Shown: in pieces, positions 57,179 to 64,000 of the stretch
Layout of the letters: each line of letters opens with the position of its first letter
Position numbering within the stretch: position 1 is the first letter of the stretch
NCBI RefSeq assembly: GCF_022346425.1
Contig: NZ_JAKRCW010000005.1
Span: forward strand, 96,278-160,277
Direction: 5' to 3'
DNA from: Pseudoglutamicibacter albus
Lineage (GTDB): Bacteria > Actinomycetota > Actinomycetes > Actinomycetales > Micrococcaceae
DNA: 64,000 bases
The notes under the pieces: model-generated
What the model saw: the letters and a program-made list of their open reading frames with translations, nothing else
What the model was told of the DNA's origin: nothing
Database searches by the model: none
Program-made: the position numbers and the translations under genes

Positions 57179-58849
57179 ATGACTACACCTACATCACCAC
57201 GTACCCCTTCGGCGATCGATGCCGTTGCCGAGGAATTTATGACCGCGTTCGGCAAGCTCGTACCTGAACACCTCGTGAGCATCGGGAGCCCGGACGCCCC
57301 CGACCATTACGCGGACTATTCCCCTGCCGGTACAGCGCAGGAGCGTGAGCTCTACGCTTCGACGCTGCAGAAGATCTCAAGCATCGAACCGGTCGATGAT
57401 GCAGATGCCGTAACGCTCGACATCATGAACGAACGCCTCACGGTCAAACTTGAGCTGTTGGATTCCGGGGTACCGGATTTCAATAACCTCGCTTCCCCCG
57501 CCCAAGGTATTCGTTCACTACTGGACCTCATGCCGCAAGAGACCGCCCAGGACTGGGCCGTGATCACTCGCCGTGTAACCCACATCCCGGAGGCGTTGGC
57601 TGGTTATCGCGCAACTCTGGAAGAGGCGCGTACCAACGGTAAGGCTCCAGCGGTTCGCCAGGTGGACATCGTCGCTGAGCAGTGTGCGGCATACGCAGCT
57701 GAGGACGGCTATTTCGCCAAACTCACCGAGATCGCGGCACCGGCGTCCCTCGATGATTCCGCCCGCGAGGCTCTCGCAACGGCAGCAGCTGATGCGGGGA
57801 AGGCTTATGCCGAGTTCGCTGACTACCTCACCACCGTTCTGCGCCCATCGGCCCGCCAAGAAGACGCGTGCGGCCGCGAATACTACGCACTCGCATCGCG
57901 TGACTTCCTTGGCGCTGAAGTCAATCTGGAAGAGGCGTATAAGTGGGGCGTTGAAGAGCTCGACCGGATCATCGCAGAGCAAGAGGAAGTCGCCGAGCAG
58001 ATCAAGCCGGGCGCCTCCATCGAAGAAGCGATGGAGGCTCTCAACGCGGACCCTCAACGCCAGCTGCACGGCACGGATGCGTTGCGCGAATGGATGCAGG
58101 GGCTTTCGGATAAGGCTGTCCGGGAGCTTGCCGGAACCCACTTTGATATTGAACCGCCTATGGATCGCCTCGAGTGCATGATCGCCCCTACCAATGAGGG
58201 CGGCATTTACTACACGGGCCCATCCGATGATTTCTCCCGCCCAGGCCGCATGTGGTGGTCCGTGCCAGCGGGTGAGGACACGTTCACGACGTGGTCGGAA
58301 ACCTCGACCGTCTACCACGAGGGCGTCCCAGGCCACCACCTGCAGATCGCTACCTCAACCATGAACTCGGATGAGCTCAACAGCTTCCGCCGCGAATTCT
58401 CCTGGACTTCCGGGCACGGTGAGGGCTGGGCCCTCTACGCTGAGCGCCTCATGGAAGAGCTCGGCTACCTCGAAGATCCAGGCGACCGCCTCGGGATGCT
58501 CATGGGCCAGCGTCTGCGTGCCGCCCGCGTCGTCTTCGATATCGGTCTGCACTGCGGCTTCGAGGTCCCGCAGCGTTGGGGCGCAGGGGTCTGGACCGCT
58601 GAGAAGGGCCTTGAGTTCTTGAAGAAGAACGTGTTCGAGTCCGAAGGCCGCATCGAATTTGAGTGGCTGCGCTACATGGGCTGGCCAGGCCAGGCTCCGG
58701 CCTACAAGATCGGTGAGCAGATCTGGATGCAGATCCGCGCGGAGGTCGAAGAACGCGAAGGTGATGAGTTCAGCGCTAAAGACTTCCACACCCGCGCCCT
58801 GAAGCTCGGCGGCATGGGCCTGGATTCGCTGCGGCGGGAGCTGAGCTAA
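57179..58849 (+). CDS. DUF885 family putative metallopeptidase
   Basis: 556 residues. Members are M32-like helical proteins. The putative zinc motif is TVYHEGVPGHHLQIATS (HExxxHH-like, residues about 378-392), followed by SGHGEGWALYAERLMEELGY and VVFDIGLHCGFEVPQRWGAG. DUF885 proteins are predicted peptidases but few have been tested. No signal peptide, so it is probably cytosolic. ATG 57179 follows the P-type ATPase stop by 25 bases, so co-transcription is likely but a functional link is not evident. Confidence 0.82.
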   Translation: MTTPTSPRTPSAIDAVAEEFMTAFGKLVPEHLVSIGSPDAPDHYADYSPAGTAQERELYASTLQKISSIEPVDDADAVTLDIMNERLTVKLELLDSGVPDFNNLASPAQGIRSLLDLMPQETAQDWAVITRRVTHIPEALAGYRATLEEARTNGKAPAVRQVDIVAEQCAAYAAEDGYFAKLTEIAAPASLDDSAREALATAAADAGKAYAEFADYLTTVLRPSARQEDACGREYYALASRDFLGAEVNLEEAYKWGVEELDRIIAEQEEVAEQIKPGASIEEAMEALNADPQRQLHGTDALREWMQGLSDKAVRELAGTHFDIEPPMDRLECMIAPTNEGGIYYTGPSDDFSRPGRMWWSVPAGEDTFTTWSETSTVYHEGVPGHHLQIATSTMNSDELNSFRREFSWTSGHGEGWALYAERLMEELGYLEDPGDRLGMLMGQRLRAARVVFDIGLHCGFEVPQRWGAGVWTAEKGLEFLKKNVFESEGRIEFEWLRYMGWPGQAPAYKIGEQIWMQIRAEVEEREGDEFSAKDFHTRALKLGGMGLDSLRRELS

Positions 58850-58900
58850 CAGCCCCGCCGGCCGCAGGCCGTATTGTGACCGAGTCAACCTGTGATCCCT

Positions 58901-58932
58901 CGTGGGGAAGTGCCGAAAGGCGCTTCCCCACG
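58901..58932 (+). terminator. Strong GAAA-tetraloop hairpin before murT
   Basis: cgtggggaagtgcc (58901-58914), gaaa, ggcgcttccccacg (58919-58932): 14 pairs including one T-G. It ends 16 bases before ATG 58949. No T run follows, so it may be a terminator of the DUF885 transcript or a leader structure of murT. Confidence 0.5.
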
Positions 58933-58948
58933 TGGGAAGATAGAACCT

Positions 58949-60310
58949 ATGGTTTCTCAGCATCTACCCGAACCTCCCGCATCCAATCCTCGCGCGAGGG
59001 CCGGCATGCCGGTCTTGGACCGTGCGCGTTTGTCTTTCGCTACGTTCGCAGGCCGCACCGCGCGGCTCGGTTCCCGGTTGGTGGGTCGCGGCTCAGGTCA
59101 ATCGATTCAGGGCGCAATCCTCACCCGCTTGGCTCCGCGCGCGTTTGAGCAGTTGCTCGCCGGCCGCACCATCGTTGCGGTCACCGGCACGAACGGCAAG
59201 ACAACAACCACCCACTTTGTCGCATCCGCTGTGCGTGAGGCGTTGGGTGAGGATGCCGCCCGGTTGGTCACAAACGCCGATGGCGCAAACCTACATCGCG
59301 GTATCGCCTCTGCGTTGTCAGAGGCCCCGAAAGCGGACCTTGCCGTGTTGGAGGTCGATGAGCGCGTAGTGGCTGACCTGGTGAAGGTTGGTAAGCCGAA
59401 GATTCTGGTGATGTTGAACTTCTCGCGTGACCAGTTGGACCGCAACCACGAAATCAAGGGGCTGGCCCGTGCGTGGCGTAACGCGCTCGAGGAAGCCGGT
59501 GAGGACGGCCCGCTCGTGATCGCGAACGCGGAGGAGCCGTTGGTTGCGTGGGCCGCTGAGACCGCCCGTGAGACGGTCTGGGTCAACCCTGGCTCGGTAT
59601 GGAACGATGACGCGGTGTTATGCCCGGGATGTGACACGGTTCTGGATCGTGAAAACCCGGAGGTCGATGATTCCGGGACCGTCACATTTGCCGGTACGTG
59701 GCGTTGCCCTGGCTGTGGCCGCCACCAGCAGGACTCCACGATTGTGGTCCGCGGTGAAACTGTGCGCGATGCCAACGGTAGCGAGCTGGATCTTCAGTTG
59801 AATGTCCCGGGCCGTTTCAACGTGGGTAACGCCGCTGTCGCGTTGGCTACCGTGCGTGAGCTGGGTGTGGATACTCAGACCGCGTTGGTGGGGATGCGTA
59901 AGGTCCAGGCTCCTGCCGGGCGTTTCGGGCTTAACGAGATTCACGGCGTGAAGTGCCGGTTGATGCTTTCGAAGAACCCTGCCGGCTGGGCTGAGTCTTT
60001 GCCGCTGGGTGTGAGTGACCCGCTGGTCCTGGCGATCGATTCGGTGCTTGCTGACGGCCGGGATGTTTCGTGGCTGTGGGATGTTGAGTTTGAGTCCCTG
60101 CGAGGCCGGAAAGTGATCGCGACCGGCCGGAACACGTTTGATCTTGCCGTCCGCCTCGATTACGCGGGCGTTGAGTGTCAAACCATCAAGGACCTCGGTA
60201 CAGCCATTGAGACCGCAGGCTCAATGCTTGAGGATCCGGATGCGACCCTCGATGTTATTGCTACCTACACTCCGTTTCAGGTTTTGCGTCGTATGGGAGG
60301 CGCCAAGTGA
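58949..60310 (+). CDS. murT: Lipid II isoglutaminyl synthase, Mur-ligase-like subunit
   Basis: 453 residues from ATG 58949, with gggaaga before it. MurT/GatD amidates the D-Glu of lipid II to D-isoglutamine. The ATP-binding P loop is IVAVTGTNGKTTTTHFVASA, the Mur-type middle follows (ILVMLNFSRDQLDRNHEIKG), a zinc ribbon with CPGC ... CPGC (residues ~195-235) marks MurT, and the DUF1727 C-terminal part binds GatD. It overlaps gatD by 4 bases (GTGA), as expected for a heterodimer. Confidence 0.95.
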   Translation: MVSQHLPEPPASNPRARAGMPVLDRARLSFATFAGRTARLGSRLVGRGSGQSIQGAILTRLAPRAFEQLLAGRTIVAVTGTNGKTTTTHFVASAVREALGEDAARLVTNADGANLHRGIASALSEAPKADLAVLEVDERVVADLVKVGKPKILVMLNFSRDQLDRNHEIKGLARAWRNALEEAGEDGPLVIANAEEPLVAWAAETARETVWVNPGSVWNDDAVLCPGCDTVLDRENPEVDDSGTVTFAGTWRCPGCGRHQQDSTIVVRGETVRDANGSELDLQLNVPGRFNVGNAAVALATVRELGVDTQTALVGMRKVQAPAGRFGLNEIHGVKCRLMLSKNPAGWAESLPLGVSDPLVLAIDSVLADGRDVSWLWDVEFESLRGRKVIATGRNTFDLAVRLDYAGVECQTIKDLGTAIETAGSMLEDPDATLDVIATYTPFQVLRRMGGAK

Positions 60311-61116
60311 GCACGAAAAACAACCCAAACACGACGGGCAGCATGAGTTCGACAAGCAGTACAGCCCCAACAAACAGTGCAGCCGCACCGCTGGAATTAG
60401 CTGGCCGCTCACTCAGTATCGTGAACGTGTATCAGTCGTTGCTGGGGATCTACGGTGACCGCGGTAATGCGATGGTTTTGGCCGAGCGTGCCCGCCGCCG
60501 CGGCGCCGAAGTGACCGAGCATGTTGCCGAGCCAGGCGCCCCGGTCCCGGATGACGCTGACATCTATGTTTTGGGTGGCGGTGAAGACGGCGCGCAGACC
60601 GCCGCGGTGCGTGCCCTTGCCGCCGATGGCGTGCTGAGCCGCGCTGTTGAGCGCGGCGCGGTCGTGTTCGGTGTGTGTGCGGGCTACCAGATTCTGGGTG
60701 AGACGTTCACGGTCGGCCACGATAATGACGAGCGTGAAGGTTTAGGGCTGTTGAATGCCCACACGGTGCGCCGGGATCCGCGTGCAGTGGGTGAGATTGT
60801 GACCCGCCGCCGTGGCGTGAGCGGCAACGACGCGTTGATCACCGGTTTTGAGAACCATGGCGGCCAGACGCGACTCTCGGCTGGTACAGAGCCGTTGGCT
60901 GATGTGATCGAGGGTATCGGCAACGGCGACGGCACGGAAGGGGCCGTCAAGGGCACCGTGTACGGGACGTATCCGCACGGGCCTGTCTTGGCTCGCAACC
61001 CAGCCTTGGCTGATGAGCTGATCACGGTCGCGACCGGCGTTGAGCTCACTCCCCTGCTGATCCCTTCGATTGTCACGCTGCGTGCCGAACGCTTGGAGGG
61101 CCACCTTGGTCGCTGA
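60307..61116 (+). CDS. gatD: Lipid II isoglutaminyl synthase, glutaminase subunit
   Basis: 269 residues from GTG 60307. GatD frees ammonia from glutamine for MurT. The CobB/CobQ-type glutamine amidotransferase has the nucleophile in FGVCAGYQILGETF and the His in GTYPHGPVLARNPALADEL; ITGFENHGGQTRL follows the family pattern. The first ~30 residues are Ser/Thr/Asn-rich and probably disordered; a later ATG may be the natural start. Confidence 0.94.
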   Translation: MSTKNNPNTTGSMSSTSSTAPTNSAAAPLELAGRSLSIVNVYQSLLGIYGDRGNAMVLAERARRRGAEVTEHVAEPGAPVPDDADIYVLGGGEDGAQTAAVRALAADGVLSRAVERGAVVFGVCAGYQILGETFTVGHDNDEREGLGLLNAHTVRRDPRAVGEIVTRRRGVSGNDALITGFENHGGQTRLSAGTEPLADVIEGIGNGDGTEGAVKGTVYGTYPHGPVLARNPALADELITVATGVELTPLLIPSIVTLRAERLEGHLGR

Positions 61117-61807
61117 CGCTTCCGGCACCGTGCCTGCCTGCGCCGCAAATGCTTCACTTTCTGCAAGCGAGGCGCCTGCAGCACTCGTGTTGGGTTCGAC
61201 CTCCCCCGGGCGTGCCGCTGTGCTGACAGCTGCGGGCATCGCTTTTTCTCAGCAAGGCTCTGATGTGGATGAGGATGCTGTGGTCGCCGCGGCCACCGCA
61301 GAGGCTAAAGCGCACCTGACGCCTGCTGCTCAAGCACAGTTACTGGCTGAAGCGAAAGCCGCCGATGTCGCCCAAACCTTAAGCCGCAACCCGACCGGTT
61401 CGCGGCTTGTTTTAGGGTGTGATTCGGTCTTTGAATTCGAAGGCGTAGCGTACGGGAAGCCCCACACACCTCAAGCAGCCCGTGAGCGGTGGCTTTCCCA
61501 GCGCGGCCGTGAAGGCGTGTTGCATTCAGGTCATTGCTTGATCGACCTGCAGACAGGGCAGAAAGCTACCGAGTGCGTCTCGTCCACGGTCCGGTTCGCT
61601 TTCGTCACCGATGAGGAAGTTGAGGCCTACATCGCTACCGGGGAACCGTTGCCGTGCGCCGGCGCTTTCACGGTCGATGGCCGAGCCGCTGCCCTCATCG
61701 ACGGCATCGAGGGCGACTTCCACGCCGTGGTTGGCCTCTCCCCTGCGGCGTTGCGGCGCATGCTCAACCAGCTGGGGCTACCACTCACGCTCGTGTGGCC
61801 GCGCTGA
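61106..61807 (+). CDS. maf: Maf/YhdE-type nucleoside triphosphate pyrophosphatase
   Basis: About 233 residues from TTG 61106, which has ggaggg five bases upstream; an ATG at 61070 inside gatD is the alternative. Maf proteins hydrolyse nucleoside triphosphates, often non-canonical ones, to the monophosphates. Motifs: VLGSTSPGRAAVLTAAGI, LVLGCDSVFEFEGVAYGKP (Asp and the GKP loop) and GAFTVDGRAAALIDGIEGDF. The first ~35 residues are Ala/Ser-rich, longer than usual, and could be a start artefact. Confidence 0.9.
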   Translation: MVADASGTVPACAANASLSASEAPAALVLGSTSPGRAAVLTAAGIAFSQQGSDVDEDAVVAAATAEAKAHLTPAAQAQLLAEAKAADVAQTLSRNPTGSRLVLGCDSVFEFEGVAYGKPHTPQAARERWLSQRGREGVLHSGHCLIDLQTGQKATECVSSTVRFAFVTDEEVEAYIATGEPLPCAGAFTVDGRAAALIDGIEGDFHAVVGLSPAALRRMLNQLGLPLTLVWPR

Positions 61808-61811
61808 ACAC

Positions 61812-61847
61812 AAGACTGCGCACAAGGCTGTGCATAAGATTGCGCAC
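61812..61847. repeat. Three tandem 12-bp units after maf
   Basis: aagactgcgcac (61812-61823), aaggctgtgcat (61824-61835) and aagattgcgcac (61836-61847) follow each other directly. They lie between the maf stop and the alpha-chain gene. Role unknown. Confidence 0.75.
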
Positions 61848-62024
61848 GAGTGAGGGCAGTGACCACGGCGCGTGGGTCGTCGTAGGCTTAAGGCAATGCA
61901 ACGGCCTGTAGGGTTCCCACAAAATACAGGCCAATTGGGGCGGGAATTCCTGGAGAATTCAGGAGGTTCCCCACATATCGGATAGGCTCACAGAGTCTAT
62001 GCAACGTAAGGAGCAGCCAGGCTC

Positions 62025-63797
62025 ATGCCAGAACTGACGAAGGTTTTGATCGCCAACCGTGGCGAGATCGCTGTCCGCATTATTCGCGCGGCGGCCGATG
62101 AGGGCATCAAGTCCGTCGCCGTGTACGCCGACTCTGACCGTAACGCTATGCACGCACGCATGGCTGATGAGTCGTTCGCGCTGGGCGGGGCTTCCGCTAC
62201 CGAATCGTATTTGAATATCGAGAAGATCATCTCGGTCGCTCAGCGCGCGAAAGCTGATGCTGTGCACCCGGGCTACGGTTTCCTCGCCGAGAACGCTGAC
62301 TTCGCCCAGGCTGTGCTCGATGCCGGTTTGATCTGGATCGGCCCGTCCCCTGAAGCGATCCGTGCGTTGGGCGACAAGGTCCAGGCCCGCCACATCGCGC
62401 AAAAGGTGGGCGCTCCACTGGTTCCGGGCACGAAAGACCCGGTCTCCTCGACCCAGGAGGTCCTCGACTTCGCTGACGAGCACGGCCTCCCGATCGCCAT
62501 CAAGGCGGCCCACGGTGGTGGCGGCCGCGGCATCAAGGTTGTGCGTGACCGCTCCGACATCCCGGAGCTGTACGATTCCGCTGTGCGTGAGGCGACCGCC
62601 GCTTTCGGCCGCGGTGAATGCTTCATCGAGCGTTTCCTGGATGCCCCACGCCACGTCGAAACCCAGTGCCTTGCGGACGGGCAAGGCAACGTGGTTGTTG
62701 TCTCGACCCGTGACTGCTCGCTGCAGCGCCGCAACCAGAAGCTCGTTGAGGAAGCCCCTGCACCGTTCTTGACGGATGAACAGAACCAGCGCCTGTATGA
62801 ATCCTCGAAGGCGATCCTGCGGGAAGCCGGCTACGTCGGCGCAGGAACATGTGAATTCCTCGTGGGTCAGGACGGAGTGATCTCCTTCCTCGAGGTCAAC
62901 ACTCGCCTCCAGGTTGAGCACACCGTGTCCGAAGAGATCAGCGGGATCGACCTGGTGCGTGAACAGTTCCGCATCGCACGAGGCGAAACCCTGGGCTACG
63001 AAGACCCTGAGTTGCGCGGGCACTCCTTCGAGTTCCGCATCAACGGTGAAGATCCAGGCCGTAACTTCATGCCGACCCCGGGCACCCTCACAACCTTGAC
63101 GTTCCCTACCGGCCCGGGTGTGCGCGTGGATACCGGTGTTGAGCAGGGCGAGACCGTGACCGGTAACTTCGATTCGATGATCGCTAAGCTCATCGTGACC
63201 GGCCGCACCCGCCAGGAAGCCGCCGAACGCTCCCGCCGCGCGTTGAAGGAACTTCAGATCGAAGGCATGGCGACCGTGGTCCCGTTCCACCGCGCCGTGA
63301 TGGAAGACCCAGCGTTCATCCCGGAGGATGAGAACAAGCCGTTCGAGGTTCACACCCGCTGGATCGAAACCGAGTTCAAGAACACCATCAAGCCCTACAC
63401 CAAAGCCACCCCGGCTGAGGAAGAAGACGAGGACATCCAGCACTACACGGTCGAGGTTGGTGGGCGCCGGCTCGAGATCGCTCTGCCGGCCTCGCTCGGC
63501 TCCGGTTCGGGTGCCCGCGCCCAGCACAAACCGAAGCGCCCTAAGCGTGCACGTGGCGGCGCAGCTGCCGCAGCTTCCGGCAATGACTTGACCTCCCCGA
63601 TGCAGGGCACGATCGTCAAGGTTGCCGTCAAGGAAGGCGCTAAGGTCTCCGAAGGGGATCTGGTCGTGGTGCTTGAAGCGATGAAGATGGAACAACCGAT
63701 CACCGCGCACCGCGACGGTGTGATCAAGAAACTCAAGGTCAGCGTTGGCGGGACAGTCTCCGCCTCCGAGGTGCTGTGCACCATCGACGACGAATAG
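62025..63797 (+). CDS. accA: Acetyl-/propionyl-CoA carboxylase alpha chain (biotin carboxylase plus BCCP)
   Basis: 590 residues. The N-terminal ~450 are biotin carboxylase: [40 protein letters not shown] (ATP-grasp loop), and [20 protein letters not shown]. The last ~75 residues are the BCCP domain with the biotinyl Lys in [19 protein letters not shown]; a Lys/Ala-rich linker joins them. The chain works with the beta and epsilon subunits at 40331-42192 and is a target of BirA. Gene naming varies (accA, accA3, accBC, pccA), so acetyl- versus propionyl-specificity cannot be told here. A ribosome-binding aaggag lies before ATG 62025. Confidence 0.95.
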   Translation: MPELTKVLIANRGEIAVRIIRAAADEGIKSVAVYADSDRNAMHARMADESFALGGASATESYLNIEKIISVAQRAKADAVHPGYGFLAENADFAQAVLDAGLIWIGPSPEAIRALGDKVQARHIAQKVGAPLVPGTKDPVSSTQEVLDFADEHGLPIAIKAAHGGGGRGIKVVRDRSDIPELYDSAVREATAAFGRGECFIERFLDAPRHVETQCLADGQGNVVVVSTRDCSLQRRNQKLVEEAPAPFLTDEQNQRLYESSKAILREAGYVGAGTCEFLVGQDGVISFLEVNTRLQVEHTVSEEISGIDLVREQFRIARGETLGYEDPELRGHSFEFRINGEDPGRNFMPTPGTLTTLTFPTGPGVRVDTGVEQGETVTGNFDSMIAKLIVTGRTRQEAAERSRRALKELQIEGMATVVPFHRAVMEDPAFIPEDENKPFEVHTRWIETEFKNTIKPYTKATPAEEEDEDIQHYTVEVGGRRLEIALPASLGSGSGARAQHKPKRPKRARGGAAAAASGNDLTSPMQGTIVKVAVKEGAKVSEGDLVVVLEAMKMEQPITAHRDGVIKKLKVSVGGTVSASEVLCTIDDE

Positions 63798-63875
63798 AAA
63801 CCGCGACCCGCTTGCTAAAGCATCTAGCTCAGTATCAAGCGCGCAGCGAAGCAACTAACACGGGCGTGGCTGGGA

Positions 63876-64000
<125 letters not shown>

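Overview
The window looks like a chromosomal piece of a high-G+C Gram-positive bacterium of the Micrococcales, most likely Micrococcaceae (Arthrobacter, Pseudoglutamicibacter or Rothia relatives). Supporting signs are the acyl-CoA carboxylase beta and epsilon subunits with a fused biotin carboxylase/BCCP chain, MurT/GatD, a SAM-IV riboswitch, a class III adenylate cyclase, a long LigA, frequent GTG starts and 4-8 bp stop/start overlaps. The last ~125 bases (63876-64000) are runs of G, C and A that look like a contig-end artefact. I saw no insertion sequence, prophage, rRNA or CRISPR array.

Layout. 1-6245: end of an unknown gene, a CAU-anticodon tRNA and the histidine-utilisation cluster hutR-hutU-hutI-hutH. 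6296-10590 (minus): two GT4 glycosyltransferases, a DMT-type transporter and a YqjE/holin-like membrane protein. 10661-19264 (minus): tRNA-Asn and a tightly packed operon glyS, GNAT, YibE/F, dusB, dgt, dnaG. 19465-26054: S4 protein, esterase, the metY-metX operon behind a SAM-IV riboswitch, a VOC protein with an operator-like palindrome, a divergent CPBP/APH pair and a small membrane protein. 26205-35326 (minus): tpx, rbsK, gatCAB, an inositol-phosphatase/GNAT fusion and ligA. 35383-42192: adenylate cyclase, PH-domain protein, birA with a tandem-repeat insert, an SDR, then accD and the epsilon subunit. 42338-47168: ABC exporter and metNIQ. 47286-54929: catechol ortho-cleavage genes (catC, catR-catB, a MobA-like FAD monooxygenase, catA) with a co-oriented AAA ATPase of unknown function. 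55204-63797: TPC-type P1B ATPase, DUF885 protein, murT-gatD-maf and the biotin carboxylase/BCCP alpha chain.

How the genes fit together. HutH, HutU and HutI take histidine to formimidoylglutamate; the last hut step is not in the window. CatA, CatB and CatC take catechol to the 3-oxoadipate enol-lactone; the later steps are elsewhere. BirA biotinylates the BCCP domain of the alpha chain, which works with the carboxyltransferase at 40331. MetY/MetX make homocysteine and MetNIQ imports methionine. MurT/GatD amidates lipid II.

The most interesting signals are: (i) CRP/GlxR-like dyads (GTGA-N6-TCAC) upstream of the cat genes, the AAA/P-type ATPase pair, the acc/SDR pair and the adenylate cyclase itself; (ii) the AAA ATPase next to catA; (iii) four 16-bp tandem units in the catC-catR intergenic region, part of a wider pattern of short tandem duplications; (iv) the DKTGVT repeat insert in BirA; (v) an Asn at a position where HutI normally has a metal-ligand Asp.
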